A DNA stretch of 64,000 nucleotides from assembly GCF_001559075.2 (NCBI RefSeq), contig NZ_CP014015.2, positions 1,612,001 through 1,676,000 of the forward strand, read 5' to 3'. The notes below the pieces were generated by a model that saw nothing but the letters and a program-made list of their open reading frames with translations, was not told the DNA's origin and ran no database searches. Source of the DNA: Citrobacter amalonaticus. Lineage in GTDB: Bacteria > Pseudomonadota > Gammaproteobacteria > Enterobacterales > Enterobacteriaceae. Positions 17,889-26,532 of this stretch are shown one piece after another. The first letter of the stretch is position 1, and each line of letters opens with the position of its first letter. Made by a program: the position numbers and the translations under genes.

Positions 17889-18611
17889 TTAGTGATAATG
17901 GATTTCGCCGAAGTAGTCAGACAGCACATAGTAGCGGCAATACTCAAAGGGATGCGCTTCCCCCGCCATAAACGTCTGGCGCGCCACAGAAAGAAGCGGT
18001 TTGTTCTCAGCGATCTGCAACTTCTCACAAAGATCGGGACCGGGCAAAATGGCATCGACCTTTTCGATCGCCGAATCGCTTTTCACATTCAACAGGTGAT
18101 AAAGCGAGGTATGGGCCAGTTCATCGGCCGTCAGCGTGAGGCCCGGAAAAAAGGAGAGATCGAGATAAATTTTCTCGTGGTTAAACGGGCGCTCGTTCAG
18201 GTATCGCACCCGAGAAATATAGAGATAGTGATGATGGGCCGGCAGGCTTAAACCATCTTCCTGCGCATCACGCGCCCGGCGTGTGGCGATCTCCAGAATG
18301 CGGTTCTCAACCGCCACGCTGGCATCACGCAGGTCGCTGGTGATCCCGCGAAAGGTATGACCATAGCTGACGCCTTCCGGCACCGCGCTCACCACAGAAC
18401 CACTTCCGCGCTGAGAGGTGATCACACCGGCGTTGATCAACTCACTCCACGCCTGTTTCACGACGATCAGCGACACATTATAGGTTTGCGCGATCGCTTT
18501 TTGCGTTGGCAACTGACTCCCCAGCGGCAGAGTGCCGTTCTGGATCTGCTGGCAGATGATATAAAACAACTGCTTATACAGCGGAGTGAAACTCGTTTTA
18601 TCAACCTGCAA
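17889..18611 (-). CDS. GntR-family (HutC/UTRA) transcriptional regulator
   Basis: The 240-residue protein has an N-terminal winged helix (FTPLYKQLFYIICQQIQNG, LPTQKAIAQTYNVS, then RGSGSVVS wing) and a C-terminal UTRA effector domain (ARDAQEDGLSL to FEYCRYY). UTRA domains bind small sugar phosphates or similar ligands. The start is TTG at 18611, preceded by GAGG at 8-nt spacing; no in-frame ATG is available. It lies 62 bp after the ADP-ribosylglycohydrolase gene and matches the arrangement of Salmonella STM4068. A palindrome with core GGTATACC upstream of the operon is a likely operator. Confidence 0.88.
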   Translation of the reverse strand: MQVDKTSFTPLYKQLFYIICQQIQNGTLPLGSQLPTQKAIAQTYNVSLIVVKQAWSELINAGVITSQRGSGSVVSAVPEGVSYGHTFRGITSDLRDASVAVENRILEIATRRARDAQEDGLSLPAHHHYLYISRVRYLNERPFNHEKIYLDLSFFPGLTLTADELAHTSLYHLLNVKSDSAIEKVDAILPGPDLCEKLQIAENKPLLSVARQTFMAGEAHPFEYCRYYVLSDYFGEIHYH

Positions 18612-18673
18612 GCCATTTACCTCGAAAGTCTGCCAGTCGGGGACGGTTGTCGCCGCCCCCGCAGGGCAGCGCG

Positions 18674-19714
18674 CTACCCTTTAATCTGTCTGGCGAGTTC
18701 AGCCAAATCGAAATGATTCATACGATTAACGGTAGTTAAATAGTCGGCAGGAAAAGCATCAGCACCGTGCCAGGCGCCGGAGAGTGCCCCAACCATGGTG
18801 GCGACGGTATCGGTGTCATTGCCGATATTAACGGCGGAAATGATAGCATCAACGGCCGAATCCGGACAACACGCGAACAGACCAAACGCTGCCGGAACCG
18901 CCTCGCTGACGTGCAGCCCGGACCCGATGATATCGGCAATCTCGACAATCGCCGTCTCCCAGTGGGCGTGCCGCTTGCCGATCGCCACCGCCAGTTCAAT
19001 ACGACGCGCCACCGACGGCCCGGCAACCATCATCGCACCCTGTTCTGCCGCCAGCGCATAGCCCCGGTCAGCGCCGTAAATCCCGGCCGCAATGATGCTT
19101 TCCGCACTCGCGACAGACTGTAGCGCCTCGCTGGTTGCCGCCGCCATCGCCGCTGCACCAGACATCGCCAGTACGTTATTGTGGGTAAAGCGGCAGATAT
19201 CCAGCGCAGTCTGAATCGCTTTTTCTATGTCGCCAGGATGCAATACAGCGGCAGGCCAAATCTTCATTGCCGCGCCGTTGGTGGCTTCCGCATTCCCCTT
19301 ATTGATAATCTGTACCGACTGCTTCTCGCCTTCCAGTTCCCCCTGCAGGGATACGCGATTATCGTTAAAGATGGCTTTCATCGCGGCCCGGGTGGTTGGC
19401 CCGGTAAAATTGGCGTAGTACGGATAGGCCAGCCAGCGCTGGAAGGCTTCACGCATTGCCTCATCACTCACCTGACGATGGTGCTGTAGCAGGGCGTCCA
19501 TGATGTACTTCGCCTGAATAAAGTCATCGGTACACATTCCGGCTTCATTACAGCGACCAAACGTATCGGCGGGCGGTTTCTCAAAACCGGTTACCCAGCC
19601 ACCGAAGTATTCGCGAATTTGTTGCTGAGTACGCACTTCGGTCGCCGCGCCCATCGCGTCCGCCGCAGCGGCACCAATCAGGCAGCCCAGTATTTTGTTA
19701 ATTTCAACGTGCAT
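18674..19714 (-). CDS. ADP-ribosylglycohydrolase-family protein
   Basis: This protein of 346 residues belongs to the DraG/ARH fold. Di-magnesium site motifs are present: GRCNEAGMCTDDFIQ (the TDD element) and GNDTDTVATMVGAL near the C terminus. Family members cleave N- or O-glycosidic bonds to ADP-ribose or ribosyl groups. In a catabolic cluster with a sugar transporter and a nucleoside-type kinase it is more likely a small-molecule ribosyl hydrolase than a protein de-ADP-ribosylase (inference). The ATG has AAGGAG upstream. The kinase gene ends 18 bp before it. It corresponds to Salmonella STM4067 and parallels E. coli yegU. Confidence 0.88.
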   Translation of the reverse strand: MHVEINKILGCLIGAAAADAMGAATEVRTQQQIREYFGGWVTGFEKPPADTFGRCNEAGMCTDDFIQAKYIMDALLQHHRQVSDEAMREAFQRWLAYPYYANFTGPTTRAAMKAIFNDNRVSLQGELEGEKQSVQIINKGNAEATNGAAMKIWPAAVLHPGDIEKAIQTALDICRFTHNNVLAMSGAAAMAAATSEALQSVASAESIIAAGIYGADRGYALAAEQGAMMVAGPSVARRIELAVAIGKRHAHWETAIVEIADIIGSGLHVSEAVPAAFGLFACCPDSAVDAIISAVNIGNDTDTVATMVGALSGAWHGADAFPADYLTTVNRMNHFDLAELARQIKG

Positions 19715-19732
19715 GAATGACTCCTTAACGGT

Positions 19733-20683
19733 TTAGCATATTTGTTCCAGTGGATGGCTGGCGCGAAAAGCCGCGAGCTGTTCAGGGTAAGGCAGCGCGG
19801 TCATCGCCCCTTTTGCCGTGACCACCATCGCGCCGCAGGCGTTGGCGGTACCGATCGCCTGCGCCAGCAAGTGACTGTCCCAGGAAGCGGCCTGTGAAAG
19901 GGTATAAAGCAGCCCGCCGACAAACGCATCGCCCGCTCCGGTGGTGTCCACCACGGAAATTTTTGCGGCCGGAAACGCGCATTCGCCCTCTGGCGTCACC
20001 AGGTACGCCCCTGCATCGCCCAGTGAGATAACGGTGGTTTCACAGCCAAGTTCACGCATCAGATAGCGTGCGTCCTGCCAGCGTTCGACCTTACCCAGCC
20101 AACACAGCTCATCCGCAGAGACCTTGCAAATAGAGGCCAGCGCAATAGATTGTGCGAGTAAGGGGGCGATTTCATGGGTATCCCGCCACATGCTGACGCG
20201 CAGGTTGACGTCGAACATGACGTGTCCTCCCGCCGCCTTCATGCGTCTGGCGCCTTCCAGACACGCCTCACGCGCCGGACTGTCGGTCAGGCCAATCGAG
20301 CTGAAGTAAAACCACTCGTTGGCGCTGAAGGTCGGTAAATCCTGCACCGAGACAAAAGTGTCCGCGCCGGGATGTACCAGATAGGTAAAACTGCGTTCGC
20401 CTTCTGGCGTCAGATTGACGATCAGTACCGCGCTGGTTTGCTGTGGGTCGAGGCGCAATGAACCCACGCCTACCCCGTTTTCCGCCAGCGTCTGGCGGAG
20501 GAAACGTCCGGCGTCATCCTCCCCAAGACAGCCGATAAATTCACAGTCGCCACCCAGTCGCGCGATGCAAACGGCGACGTTAGCCGATGCGCCACCCGGA
20601 CATTTCAGGTAGGTGTCCGCGCCTTCCGGCACCAGATCCACGGACGCATCGCCAATCACCCAGACTTTTTTGAGATGACTCAT
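19733..20683 (-). CDS. PfkB-family kinase, aminoimidazole riboside kinase-like
   Basis: This 316-residue ribokinase-fold enzyme closely resembles Salmonella STM4066, which has aminoimidazole riboside kinase activity and feeds AIR to thiamine synthesis. Visible motifs are the N-terminal WVIGDASVDLVPEG, glycine-rich CPGGASANVAVCIARLGG, and PfkB signature 2 DTTGAGDAFVGG with the catalytic Asp. The start at 20683 (MSHLKK) has GAGGAGG upstream; a further upstream in-frame ATG overlaps the transporter gene. The transporter stop is only 10 bp away, so they are co-transcribed. The in vivo substrate may be another riboside or ketose. Confidence 0.88.
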   Translation of the reverse strand: MSHLKKVWVIGDASVDLVPEGADTYLKCPGGASANVAVCIARLGGDCEFIGCLGEDDAGRFLRQTLAENGVGVGSLRLDPQQTSAVLIVNLTPEGERSFTYLVHPGADTFVSVQDLPTFSANEWFYFSSIGLTDSPAREACLEGARRMKAAGGHVMFDVNLRVSMWRDTHEIAPLLAQSIALASICKVSADELCWLGKVERWQDARYLMRELGCETTVISLGDAGAYLVTPEGECAFPAAKISVVDTTGAGDAFVGGLLYTLSQAASWDSHLLAQAIGTANACGAMVVTAKGAMTALPYPEQLAAFRASHPLEQIC

Positions 20684-20693
20684 CTGCTCCTCC

Positions 20694-22028
20694 TCACGCC
20701 TGACGCTGCGCCAGTTCACTCTGGATATCGCGGTAATAATCGTTGTTGATCAGATACTTTTTCATCACCACGCCAACCACCAGATGGAAGATGGCAGGGA
20801 TGAGCGTCATCATCAGCGCAATACCGGTCAGCGAGCTTGCACTCTGCTGGACATCCGCCTGGTAGCCGAAGTGGCTCAGCAGGAAGCCAAGGACGCCGCC
20901 GGCAATCCCCATCCCGAATTTCTGAAAGAACAGAATGCCGCCGAAAGCCAGTCCGGAAACGCGCAGCCCGGTTTTCTTCTCGCCGTAATCGACCGCCTCC
21001 GCGATGGAAGACCAGAACACCGGCATTTGCATGTCGCAGAAGAAGTTGATGAGAAAGTAAAAGACAAAGGCGAGGATCAGGTTCTGCTGTCCGACGCAGA
21101 GATACATGCCGATACTCAGCGCGAAAGTCATCAGTTGGGTGTAGCGGAACATTTTTATTTTGTCCCAGAACTTAGTCACCCACGTGGTCGCAATCATCGC
21201 CAGAATAGACGCCACGACGCCGACGGTCAGGAACGGTGAAATCAGGCTGTCACCGCCATTCAGATAATATTTGGCGTAATAGGCGGCGACCGAACCGCGG
21301 ATCACGTAGCCGCACATCAGCAACATAATCACCACGCCCAGAATCAGCCACTGGTCGTTACGCAGCAGATTCGCGAACTGCTGTTTGACTGACAGTGACG
21401 GCAACTCAGGCTCGCTGCGTTCGCGGGTGGTCATAAAGCAGAAGATAAACAGCACAGCGCCCATCGCCCCCATCAGGCCCATAGAGAGCTGATAACCCAG
21501 CGCTTTATTGCCCTGTCCCAGCCAGACCGCCAGCATGGGAACCACAATCGTCACCAGAAACGCGGCGATTTTGGTCATCACAAAACGATACCCGTTGGCG
21601 CTCAGACGCTCGCCCGGATCGTCCGTGATGACGCCAATCAGAGAGATGTAAGGGATGGTGATCGCGGTATAGACCAGCGTCATCAGGATGTAAGTGAAAT
21701 AGGCCCACGCCAGCTTCGCCGTATACGCCATATCCGGCGTGATAAACATCAGATAGACGGCAAAGCCAAATGGAATGGCAAACCATAACAACCATGGACG
21801 ATAGCGTCCCCAGCGGGTCGACACTTTGTCGGTCAGCATTCCCATTGCCGGATCGATAATGGCATCGATCATCCGCACAACCACCAGCAGCACCCCCACA
21901 TCTGCTGCCCGTAAACCGTAAATATCCGTGTAGAAATATGCCAGCAGTAGCTGCATGGCAATAATCACTACGTTGATCGCCATATCCCCGGCGCCGAAAC
22001 CTATTTTTTCCACGATAGACAATTTCAT
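20694..22028 (-). CDS. GPH-family sugar/nucleoside:cation symporter
   Basis: This is an inner-membrane transporter of 444 residues and 12 predicted helices in the glycoside-pentoside-hexuronide family (MelB/XylP/YihP type). It has the typical N-terminal KIGFGAGDMAINV and the D-x-x-x-D helix region RMIDAIIDPAMGMLTDKVSTRWGRYRPWLL. It is the first gene of a reverse-strand unit continuing into kinase, hydrolase and regulator, and equals Salmonella STM4065 in position. It probably imports the riboside or sugar that the next enzymes process (inference). Two palindromes lie in its upstream region. Confidence 0.9.
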   Translation of the reverse strand: MKLSIVEKIGFGAGDMAINVVIIAMQLLLAYFYTDIYGLRAADVGVLLVVVRMIDAIIDPAMGMLTDKVSTRWGRYRPWLLWFAIPFGFAVYLMFITPDMAYTAKLAWAYFTYILMTLVYTAITIPYISLIGVITDDPGERLSANGYRFVMTKIAAFLVTIVVPMLAVWLGQGNKALGYQLSMGLMGAMGAVLFIFCFMTTRERSEPELPSLSVKQQFANLLRNDQWLILGVVIMLLMCGYVIRGSVAAYYAKYYLNGGDSLISPFLTVGVVASILAMIATTWVTKFWDKIKMFRYTQLMTFALSIGMYLCVGQQNLILAFVFYFLINFFCDMQMPVFWSSIAEAVDYGEKKTGLRVSGLAFGGILFFQKFGMGIAGGVLGFLLSHFGYQADVQQSASSLTGIALMMTLIPAIFHLVVGVVMKKYLINNDYYRDIQSELAQRQA

Positions 22029-22093
22029 ATCGGTATTCCTTTTGCGCCGTTCAGCGCAAGAATGTCGAAAAAAGGATGACGTAACTACGTGAA

Positions 22094-22107
22094 ATAAAAG
22101 CTTTTAT
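22094..22107. promoter_or_regulatory. 14-bp palindrome upstream of GPH transporter operon
   Basis: ATAAAAGCTTTTAT is a perfect palindrome 66-79 bp before the transporter start. It may be a regulator site or promoter-proximal element. It shares the AAAG/CTTT half with the longer palindrome nearby. Confidence 0.4.
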
Positions 22108-22167
22108 GATTAACGCATGACCCAGAAAACCAGGATCAGGTGTTATGAGGGAGTGTAATGGAATCAT

Positions 22168-22199
22168 AAAAGATATAAAGGTATACCTTTATATCTTTT
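22168..22199. promoter_or_regulatory. Perfect 32-bp palindrome, candidate GntR-family operator
   Basis: All 16 base pairs are symmetric around 22183/22184, with core AAAGGTATACCTTT inside arms AAAAGATAT and ATATCTTTT. The GGTATACC core resembles GTnTAnAC-type operators bound by HutC-subfamily GntR regulators. Such a regulator is encoded at the end of this operon. It lies 140 bp upstream of the GPH transporter start. Confidence 0.6.
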
Positions 22200-22293
22200 G
22201 ATCGAATTCACATTATTTTAACCAACGATACATCTTCGCTGGCCTGAAGTGGGAGATTGTGCAAAAAAACACCGACAACCGTCGGCATGGCGA

Positions 22294-23049
22294 TCAGGGC
22301 TGAGTCAGGAGCTTACAGTCGTGATCCTGAATTTCTTCCGCCGAGGCCCGGTTAAACGCCAGCATGTTGCGCTGCGTCGCCAACAGAACAAAAGCGTCAT
22401 CGCTTTGACGCGCCAGCGCCAGCGCATAGCTGCCCATTCGCTCGCGCGCTTCCGGCACCTCTTCTGCCAGCATCATAAACGGACTGCGCTGCGCCAGTTC
22501 GCTTTCCGTCACGCGACGGGCGAGATATTCATGACCACGCAGTCCGCCCGGCAACGGTAGCCAGCGGGTGCTGATTTTGGCCTGGTTAGCGTCCAGTTGC
22601 GCTCTGACATCAGGACGAAGGCAGGAGATATGGATGTGGAAATGGTTTTGCGTCCGTCCGCTGCGCGAATTGATTGCCAGCGAAACAACGCGGTCCGGAA
22701 TATCCTGGCCATACTTCTGGCTCATGAAATCGCGCGCCTGCCAGGCCAGCCAGAAGAAATTCGGCGTGTATTGTTCCACCAGCAACGGACTCTCGGTGCC
22801 GTTAATGCGGTAAGTCGGCATCAACAGATATTGCAGCGGGCCATTGCGATCTTTAAAGACCACATATCCGGCATCGGGCTTCACTTCGGCACATGGCGCA
22901 GGGTTTTGATGCTGCAACTGGTTGGGCAGGCATTGCTCAAGGACAATCTTACGTAACGCATCCGGGTTTCCGGCCAGCTTCCAGTAGCCAAAACCTGCCG
23001 CTGCGACAATAACGACAACGGCCAGTAGTCCACAGCCTGTTTTTTTCAT
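22294..23049 (-). CDS. cdh: CDP-diacylglycerol pyrophosphatase Cdh
   Basis: Cdh hydrolyses CDP-diacylglycerol to CMP and phosphatidate at the inner membrane. The protein is 251 residues as in E. coli, with an N-terminal membrane anchor or signal (MKKTGCGLLAVVVIVAAAG) and the histidine-triad-like motif QNHFHIHISC in the periplasmic domain. The ATG at 23049 matches the E. coli start; an in-frame ATG at 23091 adds 14 atypical residues. It sits at the junction between core genes and the accessory island. Confidence 0.95.
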   Translation of the reverse strand: MKKTGCGLLAVVVIVAAAGFGYWKLAGNPDALRKIVLEQCLPNQLQHQNPAPCAEVKPDAGYVVFKDRNGPLQYLLMPTYRINGTESPLLVEQYTPNFFWLAWQARDFMSQKYGQDIPDRVVSLAINSRSGRTQNHFHIHISCLRPDVRAQLDANQAKISTRWLPLPGGLRGHEYLARRVTESELAQRSPFMMLAEEVPEARERMGSYALALARQSDDAFVLLATQRNMLAFNRASAEEIQDHDCKLLTQP

Positions 23050-23103
23050 AACGCGTTCCCTGTATCTCAACGGCCTGCAAGAGTAACGCAAAATGATGAC
23101 AAA

Positions 23104-23134
23104 TAAAAAAGCCCGGCGGCAAGTGCCCCGGGCC
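23104..23134 (-). terminator. Rho-independent terminator of sbp
   Basis: On the reverse strand GCCCGG ... CCGGGC (23128-23133 and 23111-23116) is followed by TTTTTTATTT. It lies between the sbp stop and cdh. Confidence 0.85.
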
Positions 23135-23151
23135 TCTACTGCGCTCCGCGT

Positions 23152-24141
23152 TTAGCGCTTGCTGATCTGATCGAACGTTCCGCCATTCGAGAAGTGTTCT
23201 TTCTGCGCTTTCGTCCAGCCGCCGAACTCCTGATCAATGGTGAAGAGCTTCAGTTTCGGAAACGCATTTTCGTATTTCTTCGCCACATCCACATCACGTG
23301 GGCGGTAGTAGTTTTTCGCCGCAATCTCCTGACCTTCCGGTGAGTAGAGATACTTCAGATAGGCTTCTGCCACGGCCTGAGTGCCTTTCTTCTCGGTCAC
23401 TTTATCCACGACGGAAACCGTCGGTTCAGCCAGAATGGATTCGCTCGGTGTCACGATTTCAAATTTATCTTTGCCCAACTCATTGGTCGCCAGCAGCGCT
23501 TCGTTCTCCCAGGCGATCAGTACATCGCCGATGCCACGTTCCACGAAGGTATTGGTCGAACCGCGCGCGCCAGAATCCAGCACTTCGACATTCTTAAACA
23601 GTGCCTTCACAAAATCCTGCGCTTTCGCCTGATCGTTGTTGTTGTGGTGCAGTGCATAGCCCCAGGCAGCCAGATAGTTCCAGCGTGCTCCGCCGGAGCT
23701 TTTCGGGTTCGGGGTGATCACCGAAACGCCAGGCTTAACCAGATCGTTCCAGTCATGAATTTGCTTCGGGTTACCTTTGCGAACCAGGAACACAATGGTG
23801 GAAGTGTAAGGCGCAGAGTTGTCCGGCAAGCGCTTGATCCAGTTTTTATCAATACGGCCGCGCTCGGCAATCGCATCAACATCATAGGCCAGCGCCAGCG
23901 TCACCACATCCGCCTCAATGCCGTTAATCACCGAAGTCGCCTGTTTGCCTGACCCGCCGTGCGACTGACGAATCACCACGTTATCGCCCGTTTCTTGCTT
24001 CCAGTGCGCGCTAAAGGCTTTGTTGTACTGCTCGTACAGCTCACGTGTTGGATCGTAAGACACGTTCAGTAATTGAATATCCTTTGCCAGAACGCCGCTG
24101 GATGCCAGCAGCAAGGTTAACCCCACGCCCCATTTGTTCAT
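23152..24141 (-). CDS. sbp: Periplasmic sulfate-binding protein Sbp
   Basis: Sbp captures sulfate (and thiosulfate) for the CysUWA importer. The product is 329 residues, as in E. coli, with a cleaved signal peptide (MNKWGVGLTLLLASSGVLA, next residue K) and the signatures NVSYDPTRELYEQYN, QSHGGSGKQ and TPNPKSSGGARWN that hydrogen-bond the sulfate ion. It is monocistronic, with its own terminator. In E. coli it is controlled by CysB under sulfur limitation. Confidence 0.97.
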   Translation of the reverse strand: MNKWGVGLTLLLASSGVLAKDIQLLNVSYDPTRELYEQYNKAFSAHWKQETGDNVVIRQSHGGSGKQATSVINGIEADVVTLALAYDVDAIAERGRIDKNWIKRLPDNSAPYTSTIVFLVRKGNPKQIHDWNDLVKPGVSVITPNPKSSGGARWNYLAAWGYALHHNNNDQAKAQDFVKALFKNVEVLDSGARGSTNTFVERGIGDVLIAWENEALLATNELGKDKFEIVTPSESILAEPTVSVVDKVTEKKGTQAVAEAYLKYLYSPEGQEIAAKNYYRPRDVDVAKKYENAFPKLKLFTIDQEFGGWTKAQKEHFSNGGTFDQISKR

Positions 24142-24253
24142 CGCCCAACTCTCTTATGTTGTGTTGTGATGAGCAAAGCGTGCCAGAAAGGCATCCAAAC
24201 ATTAAAGAATAAAAAAAGATTGGCTATAACTTGGGGGAATATATGAAAGGCTT

Positions 24254-24322
24254 ATGCCGGATGGTAGCTGGCGCCTTATCCGGCCTACAAGTCTTTGCGA
24301 TCTGTAGGCCGGATAAGCGTAG
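24254..24322. repeat. BIME between sbp and pfkA
   Basis: One REP (24254-24290, TGCCGGATGGTAGCTGGCGC to ATCCGGCCTACAA) is followed 12 bp later by an inverted partial REP (24303-24320, TGTAGGCCGGATAAGCGT). Confidence 0.87.
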
Positions 24323-24334
24323 AACAGAGAAGAA

Positions 24335-25297
24335 TCAGTACAGTTTCTTCGCGCAATCCAGCCAGTCACCTTTGAACGGACGCTTCATGTTTTCGATAGC
24401 ATCGATGATGTCATGGTGAACCAGTTTTTCGTTCTGAATACCGACGCAACGACCACCGTGACCTTCCAGCAGCAGTTCAATGGCGTAAGAACCCATACGG
24501 GAAGCCAGGATGCGGTCATAAGGCACTGGAGAACCGCCGCGCTGGATGTGACCCAGTACGGTCGAGCGGGTTTCACGGCCCGTCTCTTTCTCAATGTAAT
24601 GCGCCAGTTCGTCGACATCGCACATGTGCTCAGTGATTGCCACGATAGCGTGTTTCTTACCCTTCGCGATGCCCGCTTTGATTTCAGCGACCAGATCGTC
24701 ACGGCTGAATTCCACTTCCGGTACCACAACGAACTCACAGCCACCGGCAATCGCCGCCGCCAGCGTCAGGTCGCCACAGTAACGGCCCATCACTTCAACG
24801 ATAGAGATACGCTGGTGAGAAGACGAGGTGTCGCGCAGACGGTCAATCGCTTCAACCACGGTGCCCAGCGCCGTAAAGTAACCGATGGTGTAGTCAGTGC
24901 CTTTGATATCGTTATCGATAGTGCCAGGCAGACCGATGCACGGAAAGCCCATTTCAGTCAGGCGTTTCGCACCCAGGTAAGAACCGTCACCGCCGATCAC
25001 CACCAGCGCGTCGATTCCACGTTTTTTCAGGTTTTCGATAGCCACGGCGCGGACGTTTTCGTCACGGAACTCCGGGAAGCGAGCGGAACCCAGGAAGGTA
25101 CCACCGCGGTTAATCATGTCGGACACGCTATAACGGTCAAGTTGCACCATGCGGTCTTCGTACAGACCCAGGTAGCCATCATAAACCCCCATGACTTCCA
25201 GTCCTTCCGTCAGTGCTGCACGCACCACACCACGGATTGCTGCGTTCATGCCCGGCGCATCACCGCCGCTTGTCAACACACCGATTTTCTTAATCAT
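24335..25297 (-). CDS. pfkA: ATP-dependent 6-phosphofructokinase I PfkA
   Basis: PfkA phosphorylates fructose-6-phosphate to fructose-1,6-bisphosphate, the committed step of glycolysis. It is activated by ADP and inhibited by PEP. The product is 320 residues. Key motifs are all canonical: GVLTSGGDAPGMNAAIRGVVR, IGGDGSYLGA (ATP), GTIDNDIKGTDYTIG (catalytic Asp), VEVMGRYCGDLTL (with the F6P-binding Arg) and LGHIQRGGSPVPYDR (with the F6P-binding His). This makes it a useful reference for the atypical paralogue at 54814-55794. It is divergent in context from no gene; fieF lies upstream on the same strand. Confidence 0.98.
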   Translation of the reverse strand: MIKKIGVLTSGGDAPGMNAAIRGVVRAALTEGLEVMGVYDGYLGLYEDRMVQLDRYSVSDMINRGGTFLGSARFPEFRDENVRAVAIENLKKRGIDALVVIGGDGSYLGAKRLTEMGFPCIGLPGTIDNDIKGTDYTIGYFTALGTVVEAIDRLRDTSSSHQRISIVEVMGRYCGDLTLAAAIAGGCEFVVVPEVEFSRDDLVAEIKAGIAKGKKHAIVAITEHMCDVDELAHYIEKETGRETRSTVLGHIQRGGSPVPYDRILASRMGSYAIELLLEGHGGRCVGIQNEKLVHHDIIDAIENMKRPFKGDWLDCAKKLY

Positions 25298-25481
25298 GAC
25301 TACCTCTGAACTTTGGAATGCAAAATGAAGTCTGTTGCCGGAAGTCGATCCTGCATAGCGAGACGATCCAACGAATATGCAAATAGTATAACAATCACTT
25401 CCTGCTGAATTGATTCAGGTCAGGCCAAATGGCGGTAATTTATACACAAAATGCGAGCCTGGCTCTCTTTTTTACGCTCAC

Positions 25482-26384
25482 TTACGAAAGCTCAAACCTT
25501 TTGCCTTCCCTGGGGACGACGGAACACGGGTCCTGATGGATAATGACATCGGAGCCCGGAAAACGCCGTAAAATCGCCTGCTCTACCTGTTCAGCCACAA
25601 CATGCGCCTGAACGAGCGGCAGATTATCTTCCATTTCCAAATGAATCTGAATAAAGCGGGTCGGCCCTGACTGCCGCGTACGGAGATCGTGAGCACCACT
25701 GACGCCCGGCCATGATGTCACGATGTCAAAAATTTCCTGACGTTCTTCATCGGGTAATGCGCGATCCAGTAACGACTGGACGGCATCATAGCCCATGCGT
25801 AATGCACTATATAAAATATAGATGCCAATCCCCAATGCAAACAATGCGTCCGCGCGATGCCAGCCGTACCAGGCCAGACCGAGCGCCACGAGAATCGCAC
25901 CGTTCATCATAACATCAGACTGATAATGAAGCATATCTGCCCGTACTGCCTGGCTTTGCGTCCGCTTCACCACCCAGCGCTGAAACGAGACCAGCACCAC
26001 AGTACATATCAGGGCGATAATGGTCACCACAACCCCCACGCCGGGATCCTTCATCGGCGTAGGTGAAATCAGATGCTGAATACCGGTTAAAAACAAAAAC
26101 AGCGCCGAACCGGAAATGAACATGCTTTGCGCCAGCGCGGCCAGCGATTCCGCTTTGCCGTGACCAAAGGTATGCTCATCATCCGCCGGCTGCAGCGAAT
26201 AGCGCACCACTAACAGGTTAGTGAGCGACGCGGCGATATCTACCAGCGAGTCGACCAGCGCCGCCAGAATACTCACCGATCCGGTATACCACCACGCAAA
26301 AATTTTGATCAAAAGTAACAGCGACGCCATCACTGTCGCGGCAATGGCCGCCCGACTGACTAACCGCCCATAGGATTGATTCAT
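25482..26384 (-). CDS. fieF: Cation-efflux pump FieF (YiiP)
   Basis: FieF is a homodimeric CDF-family proton-coupled exporter of Zn(II), Fe(II) and Cd(II) in the inner membrane. It is 300 residues with six helices plus a cytoplasmic ferredoxin-like domain. Site A ligands appear in ALVDSLVD and MLHYQSDVMMN, and the loop site in HTFGHGKAE. I chose the ATG at 26384 (MNQSYGRL), which matches E. coli; an in-frame ATG two codons upstream is possible. Between it and cpxP lies the CpxQ terminator. Confidence 0.97.
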   Translation of the reverse strand: MNQSYGRLVSRAAIAATVMASLLLLIKIFAWWYTGSVSILAALVDSLVDIAASLTNLLVVRYSLQPADDEHTFGHGKAESLAALAQSMFISGSALFLFLTGIQHLISPTPMKDPGVGVVVTIIALICTVVLVSFQRWVVKRTQSQAVRADMLHYQSDVMMNGAILVALGLAWYGWHRADALFALGIGIYILYSALRMGYDAVQSLLDRALPDEERQEIFDIVTSWPGVSGAHDLRTRQSGPTRFIQIHLEMEDNLPLVQAHVVAEQVEQAILRRFPGSDVIIHQDPCSVVPREGKRFELS

Positions 26385-26465
26385 AAACACTCCTGCCCTC
26401 TTATGCCGGTAGTATAACGGATGGTGTAAGACAGTCAGTGATTATGACAGTGACAATTTACAGGC

Positions 26466-26492
26466 AAAAAAAACCCCCACATCATGTGGGGG
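26466..26492 (-). terminator. cpxP/CpxQ Rho-independent terminator
   Basis: Reverse-strand hairpin CCCCCAC, loop ATGAT, GTGGGGG followed by eight T residues. It is an unusually strong intrinsic terminator, as needed for an Hfq-dependent 3' end. Confidence 0.95.
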
Positions 26493-26523
26493 AAGACAGG
26501 GATGGTGTCTATGGCAAGGAAAA
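26466..26523 (-). ncRNA. cpxQ: CpxQ sRNA from the cpxP 3' UTR
   Basis: Read on the reverse strand, this 58-nt segment begins TTTTCCTTGCCATAGACACC, continues through ATCCCTGTCTTCC and ends in a CCCCCAC/GTGGGGG hairpin plus T8. That is the sequence I recall for Salmonella and E. coli CpxQ. CpxQ is released from cpxP mRNA by RNase E and, with Hfq, represses membrane-protein mRNAs during envelope stress. The hairpin also serves as the cpxP terminator. Confidence 0.92.
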
Positions 26524-26532
26524 CAGGGTTTA

